This document shows, piece by piece, positions 1-9,185 of a stretch of DNA of 64,000 nucleotides. The notes below the pieces were generated by a model that saw only the letters and a program-made list of their open reading frames with translations, searched no databases and had not been told where the DNA came from. A program made the translations under genes and the position numbers. Within the stretch, counting starts at the first letter, position 1. Every line of letters begins with the position of its first letter. The stretch is from Myxococcales bacterium 68-20. GTDB lineage: Bacteria > Myxococcota_A > Polyangia > Polyangiales > Polyangiaceae. Where the stretch lies: the NCBI GenBank assembly GCA_001899635.1, contig MKVQ01000006.1, forward strand, positions 91,809 through 155,808, given 5' to 3'.

Positions 1-1326
1 CCTCAACAGGCGCGTGACACGTGTGGCGAGCTCGGCATCCGCCGTCTCGGCCGCAACGAAATCGCTCGCGCCCGCGCGAATGCAGTCACGAGTCTGGTCC
101 ACGTCGCGGACGTCGACGACGATCGTCGCGGCGCCCTCGAGCACCGCGCGGCGAACCTCGTCGAGCCCCTCCCTCGCCGACAGGACGACGACATCGGGCG
201 CCGCTCCGCTCGAGTCGCCGGCCGGGCCCGCGGGCGCGCCGCCTGCACGCGGAGGCACGATGACGGAGCCGATCCCCGCAACCGCCAGCGCGCTGCGGAG
301 GAGCGAGGCGCGCGACGCGTCACCGACCCGGAGTTCGACCCGCGCGCCCGGCCGCGCCGGCATCTCGGTGGGCACTCCGACTCGACCGGTGACCGCGCGC
401 TCGCCACGACTCAGCGCAGCGACCCGCGTACGCTCGCGGGACGCACCTTCCGCGACCGAGAGCGGATCGGTCCCGCGAATGATCGCTGCCAGCTCGCGCC
501 TCATCGCGTCCGCGGTGGGACGAGACTCGGGCAATTTGGACAGCGAACGCAGCACGAGGTCCTCGAGCGCTCGCGGCAAATCCGGCGAGCCCCCGCGCGA
601 GGCCAGCGACGGAGGCTCGACGAAGAGGTGCTGGACCATGAACTGCGCCGCACCCGGGCCGTCGAACGGAGAGTTCCCCGTGAGGCATTCGTACAGCATC
701 GTTCCGACGGAATAGATGTCCGCCGCGCCGCTGGTCTCCTTCCCCTCGCATTGCTCCGGAGCCATGTACTCGGGAGTCCCGTGCACCATCCCGGTCACGG
801 TCAGCTTCTCGATCGACATGCCGGGGAGGTGAACGAGACCGAAGTCGAGGAGCTTCACGTGGTCCGAGCCGACGATCATCACGTTGCTCGGTTTGATGTC
901 GCGATGAACGATTCCCGCGTCGTGAGCGACCGCGAGCACCTCGAGGAGCTGATCGAAGACCGCGGCGATGAACGGGATCGATACCGGTCTCCCCTCGATG
1001 ATGTCCGCGAGGGGCTTCCCGCTCATCAGCTCCATGACCATGAACGGCTCGCCCGCGTGCTCACCGAAGTCGAGGAGCGACACGATGCACCGATGACGGA
1101 GGCGCGCCAGAGCGACTGCCTCCCTTCGGAAGCGCGCGCGGAGCTCGGGGGTCGATGCGAAGACCGGATGGAGGAACTTGATCGCGACCGGCTCGTCGAG
1201 CTCCATGTGGGTCGCGCGGTAGACCGCTCCCATGCCGCCGCGGCCGATGAGGTCCGCGATCCGGTATTTCCCGCCGACCGTCGCGTCGATTCGCGGGTCG
1301 GGACCTTCGTCTCTTTCCTGGTTCAT
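1..1326 (-). CDS. Ser/Thr protein kinase with degenerate C-terminal receiver-like domain (3' end cut by window)
   Basis: The reading frame is open from an ATG at 1326 to the window edge (442 codons visible). It has a complete Hanks-type kinase domain: glycine loop GRGGMG at residues 28-33, the ATP-anchoring lysine in VAIK at 50, catalytic loop HRDIKPSN at 141-148, DFG at 161-163 and a downstream APEQ. After the kinase (about residue 300) comes a stretch folding like a two-component receiver: a PDVVVLSARE strand, then IVVDV, then IRAGASDFVAA, which matches the 'AGA-D-Y/F' segment of receivers. The acidic phospho-acceptor expected after the third strand is absent, so it is probably a pseudo-receiver. 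There is no transmembrane segment in the visible part, so the protein is likely cytoplasmic. The ATG overlaps the stop codon of the cyclase gene upstream (ATGA), implying translational coupling and a shared signalling role. Confidence 0.9.
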   Translation of the reverse strand, partial: MNQERDEGPDPRIDATVGGKYRIADLIGRGGMGAVYRATHMELDEPVAIKFLHPVFASTPELRARFRREAVALARLRHRCIVSLLDFGEHAGEPFMVMELMSGKPLADIIEGRPVSIPFIAAVFDQLLEVLAVAHDAGIVHRDIKPSNVMIVGSDHVKLLDFGLVHLPGMSIEKLTVTGMVHGTPEYMAPEQCEGKETSGAADIYSVGTMLYECLTGNSPFDGPGAAQFMVQHLFVEPPSLASRGGSPDLPRALEDLVLRSLSKLPESRPTADAMRRELAAIIRGTDPLSVAEGASRERTRVAALSRGERAVTGRVGVPTEMPARPGARVELRVGDASRASLLRSALAVAGIGSVIVPPRAGGAPAGPAGDSSGAAPDVVVLSAREGLDEVRRAVLEGAATIVVDVRDVDQTRDCIRAGASDFVAAETADAELATRVTRLLR

Positions 1327-3074
1327 GAAACGAGCTCGAAGAGCTCCATCGGCTCCGTCTTGCCGCGGATCGGGTGAAGGCCGAGCGAGCGGAGCTCGAA
1401 CTCCGAACCGGCACGCTCGGCGACCTTCGCGGTGACGAGGGTCTGACCAGGTCGTGCGAGGGTCTCGAGACGCGCGGCCACGTTGACGGAGTCGCCGACG
1501 GCGGTGAACTCCATCCGGAGGTCGCTCCCCAGGTTGCCGACGAGGGCCTCCCCCGTCCCGACGCCGATACCGAGCTTGACGTCGACCGCGAAGCGCTCGC
1601 GCCACCGCGGGCTGCTGGCGGTCACGAAGCGGTGCATGTCCTCTGCGGCGGCGAGCGCACGAGCGACGTGCTCGCCGTCCTCGTCGTTGCGCACGCCGAA
1701 CACCGCCATGATCGAGTCGCCCATGAACTTGTCGACCATCCCTCCGTGACGGAAGACGACCTCGGAGAGTACGGTGAAGAGCTCGTTGAGGAGCGCCACG
1801 ACGTCCTCGGGGCTCGATCGCTCCGCGAAGGGGGTGAACGCCGACACGTCGGCGAACACGACCGTCACGTCGGCGCGACGACCTCCGAGCGCGAGCGGAC
1901 CGCCGCCGCTTGCAACGGCCGCCGCGACCTCGGCGGGGAGGTAGCGTGCGAGGCCGGCCTCGATCCCTGCCCGGCGGACGATCTCTTTCTCGCTCGCCGC
2001 GAGCTCGTCGGCCATCCGGCCGAGCGACGCTCCGAGGACACCGAGCTCGTCGTTCGAGCGCACCTCGTTCTTCGCGTCGAACTCTCGCCGCGCGTAGGCG
2101 CGCGTGAGCGAGACGAGCTCTCCGATCGGTCGCGTGGTGCGGCGCGCAATGACGCTGCCGACGACGATCGCCAGAGCCGCGAGCGCGAACGCCGTGATCA
2201 CGAAGGCGCGCCTCGCCTCTCCGAGCGCGCGGAAGGCCTCCGCCTCCGGGCGCTGGACGACGACGGCCCACCGCTGCGCGGGCAACGTCCGGACCGTGCC
2301 GATCATCGGCTCGCCGTTCGCGGCGCTCCAGCTCCCGCGCATCACGAGCGTGCGCGTGAACGTCTCTTTCACGAGGCCGACGCGCTTGAAGACGCCGTCG
2401 CCCGCCAGCGACTGGCCGTGCGTCCACGCCGAGCCGGCGCCCGCGACCACACGAAGCTCGTCATCGACGACCACGAGGAGGTCCTGGCGACCGAAACGAG
2501 CGACCCCGAGCTCGTCGACGATGGTGTCGAGGTGAGCGGCCTTCGCTCCACCGAGGAGGAAGCCCGTCACGACGCCATCGACCATCAACGGCTCGAAGTA
2601 CCGAGAGCCCACCTTCGGATCGTGGATCCACTGCGGACGCTCCCGATCGACGATCGCGGCGCCGAGCTCGGTCACGCCCTTCCCCGTACCCTTCTCGACG
2701 CTGCCGATGAAGGTTCCGTCCTTCGCGAACACCGAGACCCACTCGATCAGGTCCGAAGCGCCGATCGCCTCGCGCGCGAACGTCAGGCGCAGCTCCTCGT
2801 CCTCGATGCGGTCGCTCGCGAGCACGTTCGCGGCGCGATGCACGGCCCGCTCACCGTCGTCGAGCGCCGCGGCGAGCTCGCGGCTCGTCTGATCGGCGAT
2901 CGCGAGCTCGAGATCGCCCTCCACCTCCGTTAGCCCTGCGCGCTGGATGCGGACGACGAGGATCGCCGCCACGAGCAGCGGGACCAGCGCGACGGCGAGC
3001 ATCGCGGCGGTCCACTTGACTCGAAGCGACACACCTACGCGTGCGCTGGCGACGGATTGCTGCTCGGCGGTCAT
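1323..3074 (-). CDS. Membrane adenylate/guanylate cyclase with HAMP domain
   Basis: A 583-aa protein. One membrane span lies near residues 22-46, followed by an extracytoplasmic sensor of about 240 residues (cache-like), a second span (FVITAFALAALAIVVG), a HAMP linker and a class III cyclase domain from about residue 400. The catalytic domain has FADV (first metal aspartate), VDKFMGD (purine-selecting lysine and second metal aspartate) and NVAARLE (transition-state Asn/Arg), so all key residues look intact. It should make cAMP or cGMP in response to an extracellular signal. The lysine in the purine-selecting position favours ATP as substrate. It follows the FHA activator gene by 33 bp and overlaps the kinase gene by 4 bp, so all three are probably co-transcribed. 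Confidence 0.93.
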   Translation of the reverse strand: MTAEQQSVASARVGVSLRVKWTAAMLAVALVPLLVAAILVVRIQRAGLTEVEGDLELAIADQTSRELAAALDDGERAVHRAANVLASDRIEDEELRLTFAREAIGASDLIEWVSVFAKDGTFIGSVEKGTGKGVTELGAAIVDRERPQWIHDPKVGSRYFEPLMVDGVVTGFLLGGAKAAHLDTIVDELGVARFGRQDLLVVVDDELRVVAGAGSAWTHGQSLAGDGVFKRVGLVKETFTRTLVMRGSWSAANGEPMIGTVRTLPAQRWAVVVQRPEAEAFRALGEARRAFVITAFALAALAIVVGSVIARRTTRPIGELVSLTRAYARREFDAKNEVRSNDELGVLGASLGRMADELAASEKEIVRRAGIEAGLARYLPAEVAAAVASGGGPLALGGRRADVTVVFADVSAFTPFAERSSPEDVVALLNELFTVLSEVVFRHGGMVDKFMGDSIMAVFGVRNDEDGEHVARALAAAEDMHRFVTASSPRWRERFAVDVKLGIGVGTGEALVGNLGSDLRMEFTAVGDSVNVAARLETLARPGQTLVTAKVAERAGSEFELRSLGLHPIRGKTEPMELFELVS

Positions 3075-3107
3075 ACCGAACGGCGCGGAGCGATTCCGGA
3101 TCGACCG

Positions 3108-4460
<1,353 letters not shown>

Positions 4461-4478
4461 CGTTTGAGAGCTCAAGAG

Positions 4479-5261
4479 CTACGAGAGCCCGTTATACTCC
4501 GCGATGGCCGCGGCGACACGGTTAGTGTCGGACGGCCCGAGCACGCTGAAGTGTGGGACAGCTCCGGCGCACGAAGCAAGCGCCTCGAGAGCGGCTGGGC
4601 TTGGGCGCAGGCGAGCCATCGAGAGCAGGGTCAGCAACGCGCGTTCCGACGAGAGCCGCGAGAGCCTGAGCCCGTCGGTCTCCGTCGTCCCCACCGCCCA
4701 GACCTCGAGCGCCGGAAGGACCTCTCCCCATGCGCGGGAGCGCAGGGTCGGTGCGCCGTCACTCTCGACCGCGATGGCATCCCATCCGATCGCGTCGACG
4801 CCGGCATCGCGGAAAGCTCGGGCAAACGCAGCCGCTTCGCGCATCGTCCCCTGGACGAGGAGCGCCCCGCCTCGGAGTCGAACCAGCGCCCCAGCGACGT
4901 CGACCGAGGCCCCCGCCTCGAGCGACGACCGACGCCACTGGACCGGCGCCGGATAGCGGCGGAAGAGGACCTCGCCCTTCTCACCGTCGACGCCGACGGA
5001 CTCGTGCGGCCCGAGGATGCGCTCGCCGAGGATCTCGCGACGCAGACCACGCAGCAGACGGCGGATGCGCTGCGCGCTGACATGCGATGGGGGCAGGAAC
5101 GGGTAGAGATCGCTCACGATGTCGAAAGCCTGGGCGGCTTCGTCGAAGAGCTCGTAGAGCGATTGGCTCTCGTCGTCGAGGACGACGGCCGCTCGCTCGA
5201 AGCGCACGACGGTGAAGCGCCCGGCCGTATGGACGATCGGGCAGCGTCGTTGTTCAACCAC
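4479..5261 (-). CDS. Unknown protein, first gene of the FHA-activator/cyclase/kinase operon
   Basis: A 260-aa protein from a GTG at 5261, not recognised. It has no signal peptide or membrane span and no familiar catalytic motif. The middle part is rich in beta-prone segments (SVDVAGALVRLRGGALLVQG, followed by an Ala-rich helix). The C-terminal half is leucine/alanine-rich and helical, ending SDTNRVAAAIAEYNGLS. Third-position GC is high and the frame is coding-like throughout. It stops 18 bp before the ATG of the FHA activator, so it is probably co-transcribed and may be a cytoplasmic accessory of that signalling system. The start is uncertain; methionine or valine codons further in are possible. 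Confidence 0.75.
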   Translation of the reverse strand: MVEQRRCPIVHTAGRFTVVRFERAAVVLDDESQSLYELFDEAAQAFDIVSDLYPFLPPSHVSAQRIRRLLRGLRREILGERILGPHESVGVDGEKGEVLFRRYPAPVQWRRSSLEAGASVDVAGALVRLRGGALLVQGTMREAAAFARAFRDAGVDAIGWDAIAVESDGAPTLRSRAWGEVLPALEVWAVGTTETDGLRLSRLSSERALLTLLSMARLRPSPAALEALASCAGAVPHFSVLGPSDTNRVAAAIAEYNGLS

Positions 5262-5556
5262 GCGCCCGCGAAAGCGACGACCGTGCCGCTCGCTCGTGCG
5301 CGCGAGCGCGAACGAAAATGCGCGGCCCTCGAGCGCGCGTTCTGCGTGACGAGCGCAGATTCGTCGCGACGACGCGACGGTTCGATGTAGCGCCGACGCA
5401 GCAGCGCCGCTCGGAAGCTGCGCAAATCATTGGTCCGCGGAGCTGGTACGCCCAATGCTCCAGCGCGCCGCGCCGGCCCGCTTTTTGTTGACCGAGGCAT
5501 CGCGCTCGCGCCAAAAGGCACCGCTTCTTGTTCCCACTTCCACAGAGGTAACGACC
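5262..5556. other. Divergent intergenic region
   Basis: This 295-bp region separates the minus-strand signalling operon from the plus-strand OmpA operon, so it should hold both promoters. The only element near consensus on the plus strand is TTGACC at 5488-5493, but the expected -10 position holds only CAAAAG, so a sigma-70 promoter there is weak. A long open frame enters from 5455 but has no coding character before 5557. Confidence 0.5.
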
Positions 5557-7377
5557 ATGGTCACCAGGCGTTTCTTCGCCTTGACGCTCGCGGCAAGCAG
5601 CGTCTTCGCGGCCTCCCCTGCCCTCGCGCAGGAGCAGGCCGGCTACGCATCCAATCACTTCAATCCGTCCGAGCGAGGCAGCCAGTGGTTCGTCCTCGAC
5701 TCGCTCGACATGCGTGGTCATGGCCGACTCGCGATCGGCATCGTCAACGACTACTCGTATCGCTCACTCGTCGGCTACCACGCCGATGGTGACGTCACCT
5801 CGGTCGTCCGTAACCAGTACTACGCGCACCTCGGTGGCTCGGTCCTCCTCGCCGACCGCTTCCGCCTAGCGCTCAACGTGCCGCTCCAGGTCTACGGCGA
5901 CGGGAACACGGCGACGATCAACGGGGTCGTGCACCGACCGGCGAGCGACGTGGCCGTCGGCGACGTTCGCGTCTCCGCCGATGCGCGCCTCTTCGGCGAG
6001 AAGGGCGACGCCGCGACCATGGCCCTCGGTGCAGAGCTCATGCTGCCTGCCGGCTCGACCGCCGCGTACACCGGCGACGGGCAGCCGCGCGTCCTGCCTC
6101 GTCTCCTCTTCGCCGGCGAGGCGAGCTCGTTCATCTATGCCGCGAAGGCCGGCTTCATGGTCCGTCCCCGCGACGAGGCCTGGGGCAACGGGTACATCGG
6201 CAACAGCGTCGTCTACGCCGCGAGCATCGGTGCGCAGCTCGCCAACAAGAAGCTCGTCGTCGGCCCCGAAATCTTCGGCTCCACCGTCACCGCCGACAGC
6301 CGAGCCTTCGAGAAGCGGACCACGCCGCTCGAGGTCCTCCTCGGCGTCCACTATAACGTCGGCGAGAACATCCGCCTCGGCGCAGGCGTCGGCACGGCCC
6401 TCGTGCGCGGCTACGGCGCCCCCGTCGCTCGCGGCCTGCTCTCGCTCGAGTGGGTCCCCGGAAATCCGAAGCACGAGGTCGCCGCCGCCCCGGTGGAAGA
6501 TCGCGACGGTGACGGCGTGCCCGACTGCGAGGACGCCTGTGGCTGGGTGAAGGGACCGCGCTCGAGCGACCCCGCGAAGAATGGATGCCCGCCCGCAGAC
6601 GCGGACGGCGACGGCATCCCCGACGAGGTCGACGCGTGTCCCCTCGCCGTCGGGCCCGCGACCGCGGATGCCAAGACGAACGGCTGCCCGCTCGACGCGG
6701 ACGCCGACGGAATCCCCGACAGCGAGGACGCCTGCCCGCGCGAGCGCGGCAAGCGCTCGCTCGATCCGAAGCTGAACGGCTGCGCCGAGCACGACCAGGA
6801 CGGTGACGGAATCCTCGACACGGACGACGCCTGCCCAGGAGTCGCCGGGGTGAAGACGACCAATCCGAAGACCAACGGCTGTCCCGATCTCGACCGTGAC
6901 AAGGACGGCGTGCCGAACGACGTCGATGCCTGTCCGGACGAGCCGGGCAAGGCCGATCCCGATCCGAAGAAGAACGGATGCCCGAAGGCGTTCCTCGACA
7001 AGGGCGTCATCAAGATCACCGAGCAGGTCCGCTTCAAGACCGCGAGCGCGGAGATCGTCCCCGGCAAGGACAGCCAGGAGATCCTCGACGCCGTCCTCTC
7101 GGTGCTGAAGGCGCATCCGGAGGTCAAGCATGTCCGCGTCGAAGGCCACACCGACGATCGCGGAGCCCCCGCCAAGAACAAGGCGCTGAGCAAGGCGCGC
7201 GCAGAGACGGTCGCGAAGTGGCTGACCGCTCACGGCATCGAGAAGACGCGCGTCAGCGCGGAAGGCTTCGGTGAAGAGAAGCCGATCGAACCGAACACCA
7301 CGGAGGCAGGACGCACGGCCAACCGCCGCGTCGAGTTCCACGTCGAGCAGGGTCAGGCTGGAGGAAACGCGCGATGA
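5557..7377 (+). CDS. OmpA-family outer-membrane protein with thrombospondin type 3 repeats
   Basis: A 606-aa protein starting at ATG 5557, which has AGAGGT 7-12 bases upstream and begins a clean signal peptide (MVTRRFFALTLAASS, cleavage after ALA-Q). Residues about 27-300 form a beta-barrel-like domain with alternating aromatic strands. Residues about 311-478 hold five calcium-binding TSP3-type repeats (DRDGDGVPD, DADGDGIPD, DADADGIPD, DQDGDGILD, DRDKDGVPN), each followed by a CP or NGCP motif. The C-terminal OmpA domain (about 485-600) has VRVEGHTDDRG and NRRVEF, the peptidoglycan diaminopimelate-binding signature. It tethers the outer membrane to the cell wall. Its stop overlaps the start of the next gene (ATGA), so the two are translationally coupled. 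Confidence 0.93.
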   Translation: MVTRRFFALTLAASSVFAASPALAQEQAGYASNHFNPSERGSQWFVLDSLDMRGHGRLAIGIVNDYSYRSLVGYHADGDVTSVVRNQYYAHLGGSVLLADRFRLALNVPLQVYGDGNTATINGVVHRPASDVAVGDVRVSADARLFGEKGDAATMALGAELMLPAGSTAAYTGDGQPRVLPRLLFAGEASSFIYAAKAGFMVRPRDEAWGNGYIGNSVVYAASIGAQLANKKLVVGPEIFGSTVTADSRAFEKRTTPLEVLLGVHYNVGENIRLGAGVGTALVRGYGAPVARGLLSLEWVPGNPKHEVAAAPVEDRDGDGVPDCEDACGWVKGPRSSDPAKNGCPPADADGDGIPDEVDACPLAVGPATADAKTNGCPLDADADGIPDSEDACPRERGKRSLDPKLNGCAEHDQDGDGILDTDDACPGVAGVKTTNPKTNGCPDLDRDKDGVPNDVDACPDEPGKADPDPKKNGCPKAFLDKGVIKITEQVRFKTASAEIVPGKDSQEILDAVLSVLKAHPEVKHVRVEGHTDDRGAPAKNKALSKARAETVAKWLTAHGIEKTRVSAEGFGEEKPIEPNTTEAGRTANRRVEFHVEQGQAGGNAR

Positions 7378-8306
7378 AGACGATCTCGATTCTCGGGCTG
7401 CCCGTCGTGATGGCGACGGCGCTCATCTCCACCTCCGCCTTCGCGCAGAGCACGCCTCCGGCGGGGCCGACCATTCCAGCCGAGACCGTCAAGGCGCAGA
7501 CCGCGACGACCGGCAAGACCGAGGTCGCCAAGGGCGGGTTCGCGACGAGCGGCCTCCCGGCCGAGGACGATCCGAGCGAAGCGACCGAAGCCTCGATCGC
7601 GGCAGGCGGACTCTTCTCGTCCGGCAACGCGCGCACGGTGGCGCTCACCTCGAGCGGCAAATTCCGACTCCGCCGTGAAGCGCACCAGCTCACGGTGCAG
7701 GCCGCCGCGAACTTCGCGCGCGCCGGAAAGAAGGACGAGCCCGTCGATACGACGGTCGAGAACTACCAGGGAGTGCTCCGTTACGATCACTTCTTCACCG
7801 ACCACATCGCCGCCTTCTTCCAGTCGAGCGCGCGACGCGACCGGTTCCAGGGCCTCGATATGCGACTCAACTTCGACCCTGGTGCCGCCTACTACTTCGT
7901 CAACACCAAGCAGCAGCAGCTCCGCGGCGAAATCGGCTACGACCTCCAGCACGACGTCCGCCGGGACGCGTCCCGCGTGGTGGCGAATCCGCCCGGGGCC
8001 AACGGCGTCGCATCGCCGCCGACGATCGTCGACAAGACGCAGACGCTCCACAACGTCCGTGCCTTCCTCGGCTACGACAACAAGCTCTACAAGGAGGTCG
8101 GGTTCATCACGAGCTTCGAATACCTCCAGAACGTGTCCGACCTCGGGACCTACCGCTTCGTCTTCGACATCGGTCTCAAGACGAACATCGCCGAGAATCT
8201 CGCGATCGCGACGACCTACACGATGCGGTTCGAGAACAAGCCGCTGCCGGACGTCGAGAAGGCCGACTCGATCGCTTCGGTGAACCTCGTGTACACGCTA
8301 TTCTGA
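7374..8306 (+). CDS. DUF481-family (YdiY-like) outer-membrane protein
   Basis: A 310-aa exported protein. The signal peptide (MKTISILGLPVVMATALIS) ends at AFA-Q. From about residue 75 the sequence matches the DUF481 barrel pattern: AAGGLFSSGNARTVALTSSGKF, then paired amphipathic strands such as FFTDHIAAFFQSSARRDRFQG, and a terminal aromatic residue (LVYTLF) typical of outer-membrane barrels. Some family members are described as salt-induced. It overlaps the OmpA gene by 4 bp and mscL follows 10 bp downstream, so the operon appears devoted to envelope or osmotic homeostasis. The actual transport substrate, if any, cannot be read from sequence. Confidence 0.85.
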   Translation: MKTISILGLPVVMATALISTSAFAQSTPPAGPTIPAETVKAQTATTGKTEVAKGGFATSGLPAEDDPSEATEASIAAGGLFSSGNARTVALTSSGKFRLRREAHQLTVQAAANFARAGKKDEPVDTTVENYQGVLRYDHFFTDHIAAFFQSSARRDRFQGLDMRLNFDPGAAYYFVNTKQQQLRGEIGYDLQHDVRRDASRVVANPPGANGVASPPTIVDKTQTLHNVRAFLGYDNKLYKEVGFITSFEYLQNVSDLGTYRFVFDIGLKTNIAENLAIATTYTMRFENKPLPDVEKADSIASVNLVYTLF

Positions 8307-8316
8307 CGAGAACAAC

Positions 8317-8736
8317 GTGAAGATCCTCACAGAGTTCAAAGAGTTCGCGCTCAAGGGCAACTTCATCGATCTCGCGATCGCCGTCGTGCTCGGCGGCGCG
8401 TCCGGAAAAGTGGTCACCGCCATCGTCGAGAAGGTGATCATGCCGCCGCTCGGCATCTTGCTCGGGAAGGTCAACTTCACCGACTTGAAGGTCGTGCTCC
8501 AGAAGGCGACCTTCGCCGAGGACGGTGCGGAGCTGACGAAGGAGGTCGCGCTCGGCTACGGCGCTGCCCTCCAGGCGCTGCTCGACTTCGTCATCATCGC
8601 GTTCATCGTGTTCCTCATCGTGCGCGCGATGAACCGGTTCAAGGCGGCAGCGCCCCCGCCCGAGACGCCCGCGCAGGAGAAGCTCCTCGCGGAGATTCGC
8701 GATCTCCTCAAGAAGGACGCGAAGAGCGCGAAGTAA
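8317..8736 (+). CDS. mscL: Large-conductance mechanosensitive channel
   Basis: A 139-aa protein, the usual size for MscL. It begins at a GTG with MKILTEFKEFALKGN, the conserved N-terminal amphipathic helix. TM1 (FIDLAIAVVLGGASGKVV) is followed by the IMPPLG segment, a periplasmic loop, TM2 (LLDFVIIAFIVFLIVRAMN) and a charged C-terminal helical bundle (KLLAEIRDLLKK). It acts in the inner membrane as a homopentameric emergency valve on hypo-osmotic shock. Its position 10 bp behind the DUF481 gene suggests co-transcription with two outer-membrane proteins, which is unusual for mscL. Confidence 0.97.
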   Translation: MKILTEFKEFALKGNFIDLAIAVVLGGASGKVVTAIVEKVIMPPLGILLGKVNFTDLKVVLQKATFAEDGAELTKEVALGYGAALQALLDFVIIAFIVFLIVRAMNRFKAAAPPPETPAQEKLLAEIRDLLKKDAKSAK

Positions 8737-8807
8737 GCGCAGCGAACGCGAGCATGTCCCACGTCCGCCCGTCCCGCAGATCACCGGCACGACCGTCGCG
8801 CACAGCG

Positions 8808-9185
8808 ATGAGCGTGGACATGGGCATCGTGCAGACGGCCGAGGACCTCGTCGGCATGCTCCGCGTTCGGCTCCGTCGCCTCGGCGCCTCGGTCGAGCGA
8901 CGCAAGCTCGAAGCCGAGCTCTGGACCTATCGAAAGACGGTGAACCGCTGGCGGACCGTCGCTCCGCGCGAGGAGCAGGCCAGGGCCCTCTTCGACCTCC
9001 TGCTCGACCTCGAAGCCCGAACGCAGCGTTGTGCGATCGCGTCCAAGCCTCCGGTCGCACCTCGTCACGAGCTCCCGACCGTGCCGGGGCGTACAGCCAC
9101 CGGCACCGTCGGGCCCGTTGCCCGGACGCCGCAGTCCGGCGCGCGGCGCTCGGCCCGTTCCGCCGCTACACGCCGAAGTAGTTGA
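8808..9185 (+). CDS. Small hypothetical protein
   Basis: A protein of about 125 aa, not recognised. The first 65 residues have a coherent helical composition (AEDLVGMLRVRLRRLGASVERRKLEAELWTY is one region of it) with strong third-position GC. The last 50 residues are Pro/Arg/Ser-rich and low complexity. ATG 8808 was chosen because the preceding in-frame stretch from 8754 has poor third-position GC; ATG 8820 is also possible. There is no signal peptide or membrane span. The 3' end overlaps the convergent gene's stop at 9166 by 20 bp. It follows mscL by 71 bp and could be the last gene of that transcript. Confidence 0.55.
   Translation: MSVDMGIVQTAEDLVGMLRVRLRRLGASVERRKLEAELWTYRKTVNRWRTVAPREEQARALFDLLLDLEARTQRCAIASKPPVAPRHELPTVPGRTATGTVGPVARTPQSGARRSARSAATRRSS

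Noticed and set aside
6490..6990. Regular near-repeats considered as a tandem DNA array
   Set aside because: They are the five thrombospondin type 3 repeats of the OmpA-family protein, so the periodicity is protein-level.
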